This document shows positions 1-7,610 of a DNA stretch of 15,772 bases, one piece after another. Below the pieces are notes generated by a model, which was not told the origin of the DNA, searched no databases, and saw only the letters and a program-made list of their open reading frames with translations. The stretch is from JANXVV01 sp038230975. GTDB taxonomy: Bacteria; Planctomycetota; Phycisphaerae; Tepidisphaerales; Tepidisphaeraceae. The stretch lies in assembly GCA_038230975.1 (NCBI GenBank), contig JBBRMF010000109.1, positions 1 through 15,772 on the forward strand, written 5' to 3'. A program made the position numbers and the translations under genes. Within the stretch, counting starts at the first letter, position 1. Every line of letters starts with the position of its first letter.

Positions 1-984
1 TGGAAGTTCAGCAGCTTTTTCATTTTCAGCTTTCTGATCGGCTCATTCATCTATCCCATCTATGGCTGCTGGATGTGGGGCGGCGGTTGGCTCGCGCAAC
101 TGGGTCTGAACTTCAAGCTGGGTCATGGCGCGGTGGATTATGCGGGTTCATCAGTCGTCCATATGCAAGGCGGTGTGATGGCGTTGGTGACCGCCTGGAT
201 GCTTGGCGCGCGCATCGGGAAGTACGACCGTGATGGAAATCCGCGACCGATTCTGGGTCATCACATCCCCATGGTGATCACCGGCACGTTCATTCTGGCA
301 TTTGGATGGTTTGGATTTAACGCCGGCAGCGCGATGGCCGGTACGAACGGTCGAATCGGTTTGATTGCAGTCAACACGATGCTGGCCAGCGGCGCGGGAG
401 CGTTGGTTTCAGCGCTCTATCTCTGGTTCCGCTTCGGAAAGCCTGACCCTTCGATGATGTGCAACGGCCTGTTGGCCGGTCTTGTGGCGATTACCGCCCC
501 GTGTGCTTTTGTCGCGCCTTGGGCAGCGGTTCTGATCGGAGCCATCGCCGGTTTGATCGCCGACTGGTCGGTGTTTTATTGGGAGCGTAAAGGGATCGAT
601 GATCCAGTCGGTGCAATCAGCGTTCACGGCGTCAGCGGGTTGTGGGGATTGCTGGCCGTCGGCCTCTTTGCGGATGGCACCTTCACCGGGGCAAACGGTA
701 CATACAATGGCGTCACCGGCGGGGTGCGCGGGCTTTTTTATGGGGACAGCTCTCAGTTGCTCGCCCAATTCATAGCGGCGATCAGTTGCTTCGCATGGAA
801 CTTCATCATCGCGGGCATTTGCTTCAAATTGATAGGAAAATTCCTTGGGACCAATCGCGTTCCACCGGAAGTTGAAATCGCCGGCTTGGATATTCCTGAG
901 ATGGGTGCTCCCGGGTACCCGGAGTTCATCACGCCGCTCGCCCCGGAATGGATTTCACGATCGCAGCTCGAAGCGCCCGAATAA
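1..984 (+). CDS. amt: Ammonium transporter, Amt/MEP/Rh family (5' end missing)
   Basis: Integral-membrane channel that conducts ammonium/ammonia across the cytoplasmic membrane. The reading frame is open from base 1, so the N-terminal helices lie outside the window; 327 codons are visible, of roughly 400-450 usual for the family. The visible part shows repeated hydrophobic helices and the Amt signature DYAGSSVVH. The pore twin histidines are both present, in that motif (codon 160-162) and in SVHGVSGLWG (codon 625-627). The motif GWFGFNAGSA is also diagnostic. The C-terminal cytoplasmic tail keeps the conserved RVPPEVEIAGLD stretch that in E. coli AmtB contacts GlnK. No glnB/glnK gene follows; the gene ends at a TAA and meets a convergent gene across a palindrome. 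Identity is secure; substrate preference and regulation by PII are inferred from the family. Confidence 0.96.
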   Translation, partial: WKFSSFFIFSFLIGSFIYPIYGCWMWGGGWLAQLGLNFKLGHGAVDYAGSSVVHMQGGVMALVTAWMLGARIGKYDRDGNPRPILGHHIPMVITGTFILAFGWFGFNAGSAMAGTNGRIGLIAVNTMLASGAGALVSALYLWFRFGKPDPSMMCNGLLAGLVAITAPCAFVAPWAAVLIGAIAGLIADWSVFYWERKGIDDPVGAISVHGVSGLWGLLAVGLFADGTFTGANGTYNGVTGGVRGLFYGDSSQLLAQFIAAISCFAWNFIIAGICFKLIGKFLGTNRVPPEVEIAGLDIPEMGAPGYPEFITPLAPEWISRSQLEAPE

Positions 985-1010
985 GGATTCGATCGCCCGC
1001 CTCAAAATTT

Positions 1011-1076
1011 GTAGGTTCTGCTGTGCGGAACATCTTTCAAGGACTCGCAATTCTTGTTCCGCACAGTGGAACCTAC
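1011..1076. repeat. 22-bp inverted repeat between convergent genes, probable terminator
   Basis: Arms 1011-1032 and 1055-1076 flank a 22-nt loop. The arms differ at two positions, and both pair as G-U in plus-strand RNA (1019 with 1068, 1020 with 1067), so an amt transcript could form an unbroken 22-bp hairpin; the opposite strand would have two A-C mismatches. It lies in the 125-base gap between the amt stop and the cytochrome stop, which fits a transcription end for both genes. There is no long T-tract on either side, so a classical intrinsic terminator is not proven. Its sequence (GTAGGTTC plus TGTGCGGAAC) has the look of a dispersed repeat unit. Confidence 0.75.
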
Positions 1077-1109
1077 GCTTATCGCGTACGATTATTTGAG
1101 TATGAATTC

Positions 1110-2894
1110 TCACTGAGCCATCCGCCACGGCGACTGCTCCTTCCACGTCTGCAGAGCACGCGATGTCCACGCCGTCGATTGGTCGGTATGACACACGTTG
1201 CAGGCGTTCGGCACCTTTGACGAATCCGTCTTCGTCGGGCTGATGAATCGAAATGTGTGACTCCGCACGTTTACATCTCCAAGCGTCTGCGCTATTTTCG
1301 GCATATGGCACGCAACGCATTCGCTTCCCGTACTGCCAACTTTGTGATGGGTATGCTCTTCGATCGTCAATGAATGGGGACCGTTCGGAGATCGCGGCCC
1401 ATGACAATCCAGACACAGGCTGTTCGCCGGTTTGCGGAGCATGCCCTCGATCTGGTCTCCGTGCGGATCATGGCAGGTAAAGCATGAAACGCCATGCGTG
1501 TACATCTGGCTGGTCACGAAGTCATTTCCCTGCATGCGATTCTTGTGGGCCGTTCCATCGGAAAAATGCGTGAAGGTCGTCTCACCCAGTTTATGGTCTT
1601 CAAGTTTCCAGTAATCCTGGAGTCTGCGGCCAACGTGAAATCCAACGGGCCAATCGTAGTTTCGATCCTCGATAGGATTGGTTAGCGGTCGACCCTGGGA
1701 ATGGCACTGGATGCATGTGTCGTTCGCTTGAACGTAATCCAACCGGGCAGGATTGACGATCGTGGCACTCACCGGCTGCTGAACATGCGCACTGCCCGGA
1801 CCATGGCATTTTTCACAGCCGACGTTCCACTCGGTAACTGTTTTCGTAGAGATATCGAAGTTCACCGAATGACATCCATCGCAGGTGGCGCTGGTCGGAC
1901 GCTTCATATTGTCCGGGGGATACAGCGAAACCCACCAATCATCTTTGACAAAGTAGTTGCGCCATTTTTTGTGGGTCACATCCCACTGAGCCTGCAACGG
2001 GTAATAGTCATCACCAATCTTTTTGAAATATCGCTGCTTCCATTTGCTGCCATAAACAAAGTCAATGTCGGCGATGGAAAAGTGAACGAGGGGATCAGGC
2101 TTTGACAAATCGGGAATGATGGCATCGGGATGTATCTTCGGATCGCGGACAACATTGGCCATTCGAGTGGTTTTCCACCGTTCGTAAACCTGCGCATGGC
2201 ACACGGCGCAGGCCAATGATCCGACGTAGCGCGCCTTGGACAATCGCGCATCCGGAGGTCGTACTGCCGTCGAAAAATCGGAAGCAATCGGTAGATTGCG
2301 AACGTAAAGGACCAGTTGCCAGGTATCGCGATCGGGCAATTGCCATCCCGGCATGCCTGTATTCCGAATGCCCTGACGAATCAGATAAAACAGCTCGCCA
2401 TCCGTGCGACGGGCGGTTTCCATACCGCGCAAACGTGTGGGTGGAGGATAAAGTCCGGACCCTGCATTTGTTTTCCCCGAACCGTCAAAACCATGACAAA
2501 CTTCACAATTCTTCTGATACAGTTCCCGGCCGGTAGTGATATCCGCCGCACTCCCCGAGGAGGCGAGTGGATTTTTGAGCAATCGAGCTTCTGCAGGAAT
2601 GCCAAGATTAACCAATTTCCCAGCCAGGTACGCTTCAAATGCAGGTGGATTCTGGCGGGCAATCATACCGCCTGACGTAACATATCGATAAAATCCAAAT
2701 CCAAGCAGCGCGGTGATCGCCAACATCACGAACAAGGTTCGCAATACAATTCGCTTGAGATTGAGTGGTTTAACGGGGGTCGGAATTTCGGACGGCGGCA
2801 CCGTTTCAAGGGAATTTCGACGAGTCTCACGATTAAGATGGACCCAGATAAAACCGGCTACGGATACCACCACCGCAAGAATGATGGTGCTCAT
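1110..2894 (-). CDS. Membrane-anchored multihaem cytochrome c with nine CXXCH sites
   Basis: Probable periplasmic electron-transfer protein, 594 aa. Residues 3-19 and 48-70 are membrane helices joined by a basic cytoplasmic loop, which places the rest in the periplasm. A class I, single-haem cytochrome domain follows (C130-H134, likely distal ligand Met181 in NTGMPGW). The remainder resembles the cytochrome c554/c3-like multihaem group and carries eight more CXXCH sites starting at C229, C338, C360, C394, C471, C494, C526 and C565. The ATG overlaps the stop of the upstream TPR gene by four bases (ATGA), so the two are translationally coupled. The chain ends 25 residues after the last haem site, soon after an NACNVCH motif; in related proteins as I remember them, HEAT or TPR repeats often continue from there. 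The electron donor and acceptor cannot be read from the sequence. Confidence 0.9.
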   Translation of the reverse strand: MSTIILAVVVSVAGFIWVHLNRETRRNSLETVPPSEIPTPVKPLNLKRIVLRTLFVMLAITALLGFGFYRYVTSGGMIARQNPPAFEAYLAGKLVNLGIPAEARLLKNPLASSGSAADITTGRELYQKNCEVCHGFDGSGKTNAGSGLYPPPTRLRGMETARRTDGELFYLIRQGIRNTGMPGWQLPDRDTWQLVLYVRNLPIASDFSTAVRPPDARLSKARYVGSLACAVCHAQVYERWKTTRMANVVRDPKIHPDAIIPDLSKPDPLVHFSIADIDFVYGSKWKQRYFKKIGDDYYPLQAQWDVTHKKWRNYFVKDDWWVSLYPPDNMKRPTSATCDGCHSVNFDISTKTVTEWNVGCEKCHGPGSAHVQQPVSATIVNPARLDYVQANDTCIQCHSQGRPLTNPIEDRNYDWPVGFHVGRRLQDYWKLEDHKLGETTFTHFSDGTAHKNRMQGNDFVTSQMYTHGVSCFTCHDPHGDQIEGMLRKPANSLCLDCHGPRSPNGPHSLTIEEHTHHKVGSTGSECVACHMPKIAQTLGDVNVRSHTFRFISPTKTDSSKVPNACNVCHTDQSTAWTSRALQTWKEQSPWRMAQ

Positions 2895-4258
2895 CCATTC
2901 ACCGGTGGTTTGCGCCGTAACTTTCGTGGCAGTCGCAAGACCTTCTGCATGACCCCTTTTACCTTCGTCCGAACCTGCAAAAATCGAAGTCGGACTTCAA
3001 GCTTTTGAAATACCGGTTCCCGCGGATCAATTGCAAGAGCCGTTCGCACCCAGTTGACGGCCTCCTCGTAACGGCCCATCTGTTCGTAGGCGACTGCCAG
3101 ATTGTGCATCGCCATCAAATGGGATGGATCGCATCTCAGCGCCTGCTGACTGGCGACGATCCCCTCTTCAAATTGGTCGCTGTGAAAATATGCAACCGCG
3201 AGGTTCTGCCAGGCGTTCGCGTTGCCAGGCTCTTTTTCCGTCAGGCGTTTGAGGCAGACAACCGCGGTCGAAGTCTCACCGCAATCCAGCAGCAGGTTGG
3301 ACAAATCCAACATCATTTGCGGATCTTCCGGCACAAGAAGATGTTCGCTGCGCAGATGCCGTCGCGCTCGATCGGGTTCGTGCCGTTCGTGATAAATACG
3401 GCCCAGATGAAGATGCGCGCCAGGATACGTCGGGTCTAACTGAAGTACCTTCAGAAAAGCATTGATCGCCTCATCAATGCGCGCGGTTTCGAGCAGCCAT
3501 CGTCCGTGACAATAATGGCTCGATGGATGCTCCGGCGACAACTCGATCGCGCGACGGAATTTTTCGCCCGCCTCCTCCAGCCGATCCATCTCCATAAGCA
3601 GTTCCCCGAGATCCAGCAATGTTTCGGTATCCCCGGGATTCTGCCGAAGTTCAAAGAGATAATGCTGGCGGGCTTTGTCGAGCTTTCCCTTGTTTCGGTA
3701 AGCCTCGGCAATTCGCAGATGCACTTCCGGATGCTGGTCATCCAAATCGAGGGATTTTTGCCAGCAATAAAGGGCTTTGTCGTACAAACCGCGATCAAAA
3801 AGGCTGAGCCCGATGTAGTAATAGCACTCCGGGCATTCTTCTTTGTATTGCCGGGCGATGTAGAACATTTCCTCGGCCTTTTCGTGGTCGCCGAGCTGCC
3901 GATAGATGTCGATGCGCGTGCAATAGGAATGTTCACAACTCGAATCAATGCGTTCGATCTGCTCGAAGGTCTTCAGAGCTTCTTGATGATGACCCACGCG
4001 AGTAAGATCCGCCCCCAGATGACTCAAAGCATCGACATCCTCTGAATCGATTTCCAGGGCTTGTCGATAGGCCCCGACGGCTTCATCAAATCGCTGCAAT
4101 TCATCAAGGATCAGCCCAATATTGAAGAACCATCCCGCGTTGTATGGGTTCAGCGAGACTGCAGCCTGAAGCTCTTCCAATGCTTCGGACCATTTCCGCT
4201 CGTCGAAGAACTCTTTGGCCCGTTCGACGCGTTGCTCGGCATCGTACCAGTCGTTCAT
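2891..4258 (-). CDS. TPR protein of twelve consecutive 34-residue repeats
   Basis: A 455-residue scaffold protein made almost wholly of tetratricopeptide repeats. From residue 6 of the chosen start, twelve repeats of exactly 34 residues follow without insertion, each with the W/L-G-A/F-A-P pattern (for example NIGLILDELQRFDEAV and NLAVAYEQMGRYEEAV). A basic tail of about 40 residues (RLPRKLRRKPP near the end) closes it. There is no signal peptide or membrane helix, so it should be cytoplasmic, unlike the cytochrome encoded by the overlapping downstream gene. A TTG at 4285 would add nine residues; I prefer the ATG at 4258 because a GAGG sits 10 bases upstream and the repeat array starts right after it. 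The function is presumably protein-protein contact or assembly of the cytochrome; the partner is unknown. Confidence 0.88.
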   Translation of the reverse strand: MNDWYDAEQRVERAKEFFDERKWSEALEELQAAVSLNPYNAGWFFNIGLILDELQRFDEAVGAYRQALEIDSEDVDALSHLGADLTRVGHHQEALKTFEQIERIDSSCEHSYCTRIDIYRQLGDHEKAEEMFYIARQYKEECPECYYYIGLSLFDRGLYDKALYCWQKSLDLDDQHPEVHLRIAEAYRNKGKLDKARQHYLFELRQNPGDTETLLDLGELLMEMDRLEEAGEKFRRAIELSPEHPSSHYCHGRWLLETARIDEAINAFLKVLQLDPTYPGAHLHLGRIYHERHEPDRARRHLRSEHLLVPEDPQMMLDLSNLLLDCGETSTAVVCLKRLTEKEPGNANAWQNLAVAYFHSDQFEEGIVASQQALRCDPSHLMAMHNLAVAYEQMGRYEEAVNWVRTALAIDPREPVFQKLEVRLRFLQVRTKVKGVMQKVLRLPRKLRRKPPVNG

Positions 4259-4268
4259 AGAACCATGG

Positions 4269-4272
4269 CCTC
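4269..4272 (-). promoter_or_regulatory. Ribosome binding site deciding the TPR gene start
   Basis: GAGG read on the minus strand, 10 bases before the ATG at 4258. No comparable purine motif precedes the alternative TTG at 4285, which supports the shorter protein. Confidence 0.5.
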
Positions 4273-4344
4273 GGAACAAATTCAAAAGCGAGATCAGTGG
4301 TCCGACAGAAGGCCAACCATCTAAAGCCCGCTTCGGAAGGCGAT

Positions 4345-4374
4345 ACTTTAACTATACGCTGGCGCGGTTCGCAA
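4345..4374 (-). promoter_or_regulatory. Candidate sigma-70-like promoter of the TPR-cytochrome operon
   Basis: On the minus strand TTGCGA (4374-4369) and TAAAGT (4350-4345) are 18 bases apart, each matching four of six consensus bases. This would give a leader of about 80 bases before the ATG at 4258. The call rests on motif match and position only. Confidence 0.3.
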
Positions 4375-4443
4375 GTGCGTAATCTTAAATGGAACGGTTT
4401 AAAGCACCAAATTGTGATCGTTCGTGCGTTCGATGCGCCGAAA

Positions 4444-4471
4444 TTGTTGCTTGTGAGGCGCGTGATACACT
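4444..4471 (+). promoter_or_regulatory. Candidate promoter for the exported HEAT/TPR gene
   Basis: TTGTTG (4444-4449) and TACACT (4466-4471) are 16 bases apart, with a TG at 4463-4464 upstream of the -10 like an extended -10 element. The leader would be about 160 bases, and it would contain the inverted repeat at 4555-4599. Speculative. Confidence 0.28.
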
Positions 4472-4554
4472 TTGAAGCACCCGCAAAATAAGTTAACTTT
4501 AAAAATCCCCGGCAATGGGCCGCGGGTCAAGAGCATTTGAGTCAATCATCAGGA

Positions 4555-4599
4555 TGACGGTCCGGCGGCACGACAGCAAGTTGTACAAACAGACCGTCA
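4555..4599 (+). repeat. 8-bp inverted repeat in the leader of the HEAT/TPR gene
   Basis: TGACGGTC (4555-4562) and GACCGTCA (4592-4599) are perfect inverted copies separated by 29 bases, ending 40 bases before the ATG. It could be a leader hairpin or two operator half-sites. An 8-bp match at this distance can also occur by chance. Confidence 0.35.
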
Positions 4600-4639
4600 C
4601 GAAGGTCAAGAAAGCGCGATAGTGGTAGGTTTTCGCTGG

Positions 4640-6901
4640 ATGCGGCCCCCCCTGATTGCGGCAGCGTTCGCCGTTGCTACGATGGCGATCGTTCGCGCCC
4701 CTGCCTTGCTCGGACAAGAATCCCCCCAAGTTACCGCAACTACCCCTGCGGAAAATCCCGAACAGACGATCCAACGCGATCTGAATCAGCAGGCGGCGAT
4801 TCTATCGAACCCCAATTCCAGGCCGGAACAACGTGAACAAGCGGCTGAGCGGCTCGTGCTAAGGCAGCGCGCCGATGCCCGAGACATTCTGCTCAAAGCC
4901 CTTCGTGACCCCGACCGCCCTGCGCAGATTGCCGTGGCAAAGGCATTGTCAGGCGATGCGCGACCCGACCCGCGATTCATACCTTCCCTGCTTTCACTCA
5001 TGGGTCGCGATAGAGTGGCCACCGAGGCCGCCGTGAGCGCTTTAACGAACTTCACTGATGATCTGCAGGTTCTCAACGACCTGATTAAATTTGCGGAAAA
5101 CGCCACGCAGGTTCCGGGTTCGCGAGAAGCCGCCATCCGAGGCATCGGATCGTTCGTCAAAAAGAATGCGGCGGCTTTTTTAATCGGTCTGACGAACAGC
5201 TCCGAAGAAGATCCGCAAATTCGCAAAGCCGCGACGCTGGCATTAACCGAGATGACCGGACTTCAACAAATCGGGAGTGATATCCAGCAATGGAGCGTCT
5301 GGTGGGCCGCCAGCAAGGATCAAGCCGAATCCGAGTGGGAAGCCGCCCAGTTCCGGAACCGAGCAGGACATTACGGGCAGGTCAAGCGTGATTTCCAGCG
5401 ACTGACGGATCACATCAAGACCCTGCTGGACCGCGACTACCAGCGAGTCCCTGAAAATCAGCGCACCGATGTAACGCTGAGCTGGCTTAAAGACACCGTT
5501 CCCGCGATTCGCGTTGTGGGAGCTGACAAAGTTCTCGACGAAAAACTCGTTGGGAACCGGATTCCCCCCATCATCATCGATCAACTGCGCGGCATGATCG
5601 GAGATAGCGCGGTTGAAGTTCGGCAAGTGGTGATCAACGCACTGCGCGAGATTAACGATGCGGCTTCCGTGGGCCCATTGCTTGCTCAGCTCGCCGTCGA
5701 AACCGACCCGGATGTGAAGATCGTCATCGCCTCGACCCTCGCCCGATTGCAACAGATTAAGTCCGTCGATGCCCTGCTGCTTTTGCTCAATGGTCCCGCC
5801 ACGCGCGTTGCCGAGGCCGCCGCAGAGGCGCTCAGTGAACTCGGAGACCCGATCCGCAAAGACACGGCTCTCACCGCCCGGGTTTCCGTCAATCTGCGAA
5901 CTAAACTTGAACTGGTCGGCGATAAGCCCGGCACAGAGAATCTTCGCGGGTTCATCCTCGAAGCATTGGCACAACTGCATGATGCTTCCATGCTGCGTAC
6001 CTTCAGCCGCGCTTTGGATGTGAACGATCCGCGTAATACCGTCAAGATTCGCATCGCCGCCTGCCGCGGGTTGGGCAATATGGTCGAACCCAACGATAAG
6101 GAGCAAGCCGCCACAGATTTAGTTAGTTCTCTGCGGCGCGATCCCGATGCCGCCGTGCGACTCGAGTCTGTGAAAGCACTCGGCAACGTCGGTACGTTTA
6201 ATCAGGCCGAGGCCCTTTACGATCAAACCACGGGTCGCGAAAAAGATCGATCCGTCCGCGATGCCGCGTGGAAAGTTTTAACCGCCCTGTTCACCCGCCC
6301 GGAGTTCACCGCGAATGATCTTTTGAGCAACTGGGCTGAAAAGTTCAAGGATTCAGCAGCGCTTAAAAACGATCCGAAGCGGCGTATTGATGTGCTTCAA
6401 AATCGGACCATCGTGCTTCAGGCGGCTCGCGACAAATTGATCGTCGACGCTCGCGTCAGTCCCCAGGCGGCCCAAACACTTGCGGGCGTTCATCAAAATA
6501 TTGGCGAAACGCTGATGTCCCTGGAACAATGGGATAAAGCGGCGGCGAGTTTCCAGGCATCCCTGACCTATTGGCTTAACCACAATGGCCCACGGGCGAC
6601 TTTGGTGCAGCTCAGCGTGCAACTCATGCGCGCCGAACTCCGGGCCGGCAGCTATCCGGAAGCCATTCAGTTTGCGGGTGAACGCATCACATCCGATCCT
6701 CAGGTACAAGATGACATCGGGTTTCTTATCCGCAGCGAAGTCGAACGTCTGATGGATTCCCCGAAACAAGGCGACTTGAAGAGCGCGGCAGCGCTCATCG
6801 ACGAAACCGAGAAAATGCAACCGACCCTGAAAGGCTCGTACGCCGAAACACTCAAAAAACGCCGCGAAGAAATTCGTCAACGCATTGCCGCCCAGAACTG
6901 A
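4640..6901 (+). CDS. Exported HEAT-repeat protein with C-terminal TPR-like region
   Basis: A 753-residue repeat protein from the ATG. The start has a hydrophobic segment typical of a Sec signal peptide (LIAAAFAVATMAIV followed by a small-residue APALLG stretch), so it is probably periplasmic; there is no lipobox cysteine. Alanine/leucine-rich HEAT-type helical pairs cover about residues 60-205 and 285-550, with a tryptophan-rich WSVWW motif near 218-222. About residues 610-690 look TPR-like (NIGETLMSLEQWDKAA). The tail is a charged helix rich in K, R and E. A GTG at 4622 is also possible, but the ATG at 4640 has TAGGT about nine bases upstream and puts the signal peptide at the very N-terminus. 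It is divergent from the TPR/cytochrome operon, so a role beside that cytochrome is possible but unproven. No enzyme motif was seen. Confidence 0.85.
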   Translation: MRPPLIAAAFAVATMAIVRAPALLGQESPQVTATTPAENPEQTIQRDLNQQAAILSNPNSRPEQREQAAERLVLRQRADARDILLKALRDPDRPAQIAVAKALSGDARPDPRFIPSLLSLMGRDRVATEAAVSALTNFTDDLQVLNDLIKFAENATQVPGSREAAIRGIGSFVKKNAAAFLIGLTNSSEEDPQIRKAATLALTEMTGLQQIGSDIQQWSVWWAASKDQAESEWEAAQFRNRAGHYGQVKRDFQRLTDHIKTLLDRDYQRVPENQRTDVTLSWLKDTVPAIRVVGADKVLDEKLVGNRIPPIIIDQLRGMIGDSAVEVRQVVINALREINDAASVGPLLAQLAVETDPDVKIVIASTLARLQQIKSVDALLLLLNGPATRVAEAAAEALSELGDPIRKDTALTARVSVNLRTKLELVGDKPGTENLRGFILEALAQLHDASMLRTFSRALDVNDPRNTVKIRIAACRGLGNMVEPNDKEQAATDLVSSLRRDPDAAVRLESVKALGNVGTFNQAEALYDQTTGREKDRSVRDAAWKVLTALFTRPEFTANDLLSNWAEKFKDSAALKNDPKRRIDVLQNRTIVLQAARDKLIVDARVSPQAAQTLAGVHQNIGETLMSLEQWDKAAASFQASLTYWLNHNGPRATLVQLSVQLMRAELRAGSYPEAIQFAGERITSDPQVQDDIGFLIRSEVERLMDSPKQGDLKSAAALIDETEKMQPTLKGSYAETLKKRREEIRQRIAAQN

Positions 6902-6923
6902 CACGATAGCGGTGAATTTAATT

Positions 6924-6957
6924 AAAAAACGACGCCGATCGAATTTCTGATCGGCGT
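6924..6957 (-). terminator. Intrinsic terminator of the PilZ gene
   Basis: A perfect 9-bp stem (6932-6940 with 6949-6957, ACGCCGATC and its complement) encloses an 8-base loop. Read on the minus strand it is followed after two bases by six T's (6929-6924), the classical intrinsic terminator form, about 60 bases beyond the PilZ stop. On the plus strand the stem is not followed by a T-run, so it favours the minus direction, although it may also help end the HEAT/TPR transcript. Confidence 0.75.
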
Positions 6958-7017
6958 GCGTCAAAACAACTTAGTGCGGCAATTCTCTTGCGCAAAAAAC
7001 TGCTGTCGTGCGTTCGA

Positions 7018-7419
7018 TCACGCCGCATCGAGATGCGCGGTGATGCTGGAGATGAACTCGATTCCCGCCATCAACCGGCCGGTTGCCTGATTCGTGTCGC
7101 GGCTGACCCAAACCACCTTCGCCGGAATCATCTTCCGCCGATTGGCAAGCGTCTCGCCGTGTTCCCCAAGTCCGACATGCACGTTGACCAGTTTCCCTGG
7201 CCGTACTGGTGTCGACAGGGGTAACTCGATCTGCAACCCTGTCGCACTGAGATCTTCGGTCTGTCCACCATAATATCGATGCGTGGTCGGTTCAAAAATC
7301 TTGATTGGACGATGCTGGCGAATTCGCAATCCACGACGGCGTTCCACGCCGCTGTCGATTCCCAATTCCATCCGCCCCATCGTCTCGGTTGCCGATCTGT
7401 TTTCCGACATCATTAACAT
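7018..7419 (-). CDS. PilZ-domain protein, probable cyclic di-GMP receptor
   Basis: Small cytoplasmic protein of 133 residues made of one PilZ domain. The cyclic di-GMP binding pattern is visible: an arginine cluster with an RxxxR spacing (R28, R32) near the start of the domain and DLSATG (D56 to G61), the DxSxxG motif, followed later by MAGIEF. These residues normally wrap the ligand, so binding is expected though not shown. The start at 7419 has a strong GGAAGG nine bases upstream; the internal methionines at residues 3 and 4 are less well placed. It is a single gene with its own terminator and sits back to back with leuS. The output (motility, exopolysaccharide, adhesion) cannot be deduced. 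Confidence 0.88.
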   Translation of the reverse strand: MLMMSENRSATETMGRMELGIDSGVERRRGLRIRQHRPIKIFEPTTHRYYGGQTEDLSATGLQIELPLSTPVRPGKLVNVHVGLGEHGETLANRRKMIPAKVVWVSRDTNQATGRLMAGIEFISSITAHLDAA

Positions 7420-7428
7420 ATGACGCTA

Positions 7429-7434
7429 CCTTCC
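7429..7434 (-). promoter_or_regulatory. Strong ribosome binding site of the PilZ gene
   Basis: GGAAGG on the minus strand, nine bases before the ATG at 7419. It is among the best Shine-Dalgarno matches in the window and fixes the first of three closely spaced methionine codons as the start. Confidence 0.65.
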
Positions 7435-7440
7435 GAAAAG

Positions 7441-7486
7441 TCACGCTCATTACCCATCTAACGGTGTTATCGGAACACCAGCGTGA
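7441..7486. promoter_or_regulatory. Nested inverted repeats upstream of the PilZ gene (possible operator or leader hairpin)
   Basis: The inner palindrome GGTGTT-5-AACACC covers 7463-7479. It is bracketed by TCACGC (7441-7446) and GCGTGA (7481-7486), so outer and inner arms nest. It starts 22 bases upstream of the PilZ start codon in the gap shared with leuS. Inner arms of six with a five-base spacer suit a dimeric repressor site; a hairpin in the PilZ leader is the alternative. Confidence 0.4.
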
Positions 7487-7510
7487 GGACTTGGATAATT
7501 CTTTAACTTT

Positions 7511-7541
7511 TTGTTTGGTAAACGTTTTGGGACGTTAAAAT
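7511..7541 (+). promoter_or_regulatory. Weak candidate promoter of leuS
   Basis: TAAAAT (7536-7541) is a fair -10 element; TTGTTT (7511-7516) is the nearest -35 match, but the 19-base spacing is long. It lies in the A/T-rich part of the PilZ-leuS gap about 70 bases before the ATG. No T-box or other known leader structure was recognised. Confidence 0.22.
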
Positions 7542-7610
7542 AAGTCCGACTGCTCCTCACCTATTCCCCATTCGCAGCCCCCACTTCCTTCCGTTATCAT
7601 CGTGCAACCT

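Larger units (their letters stand above)
4286..4639. other. Divergent intergenic region between the TPR operon and the HEAT/TPR gene
   Basis: About 350 bases without a convincing gene; the short open frames have neither ribosome binding sites nor recognisable products. Since transcription leaves in both directions, both promoters should lie here. Weak candidates are listed separately for each strand. The stretch 4380-4505 is visibly richer in A and T than the flanking genes. An inverted repeat lies near the plus-strand gene. Confidence 0.7.

Noticed and set aside
955..1416. Minus-strand open frame of 153 codons across the amt-cytochrome gap
   Set aside because: It overlaps both the palindrome and the haem-rich end of the cytochrome in another frame, and has no motif.
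5243..6106. Minus-strand open frame of 287 codons within the HEAT/TPR gene
   Set aside because: Shadow of the HEAT repeats; no domain, no ribosome site, and the plus-strand protein has a signal peptide and clear repeats.
6353..6964. Minus-strand open frame of 203 codons opposite the end of the HEAT/TPR gene
   Set aside because: It starts within the terminator region and its product has no recognisable features; antisense shadow.
7420..7610. Leucine T-box or amino-acid leader before leuS
   Set aside because: No T-box sequence, leucine-codon leader peptide or terminator/antiterminator pair could be recognised.
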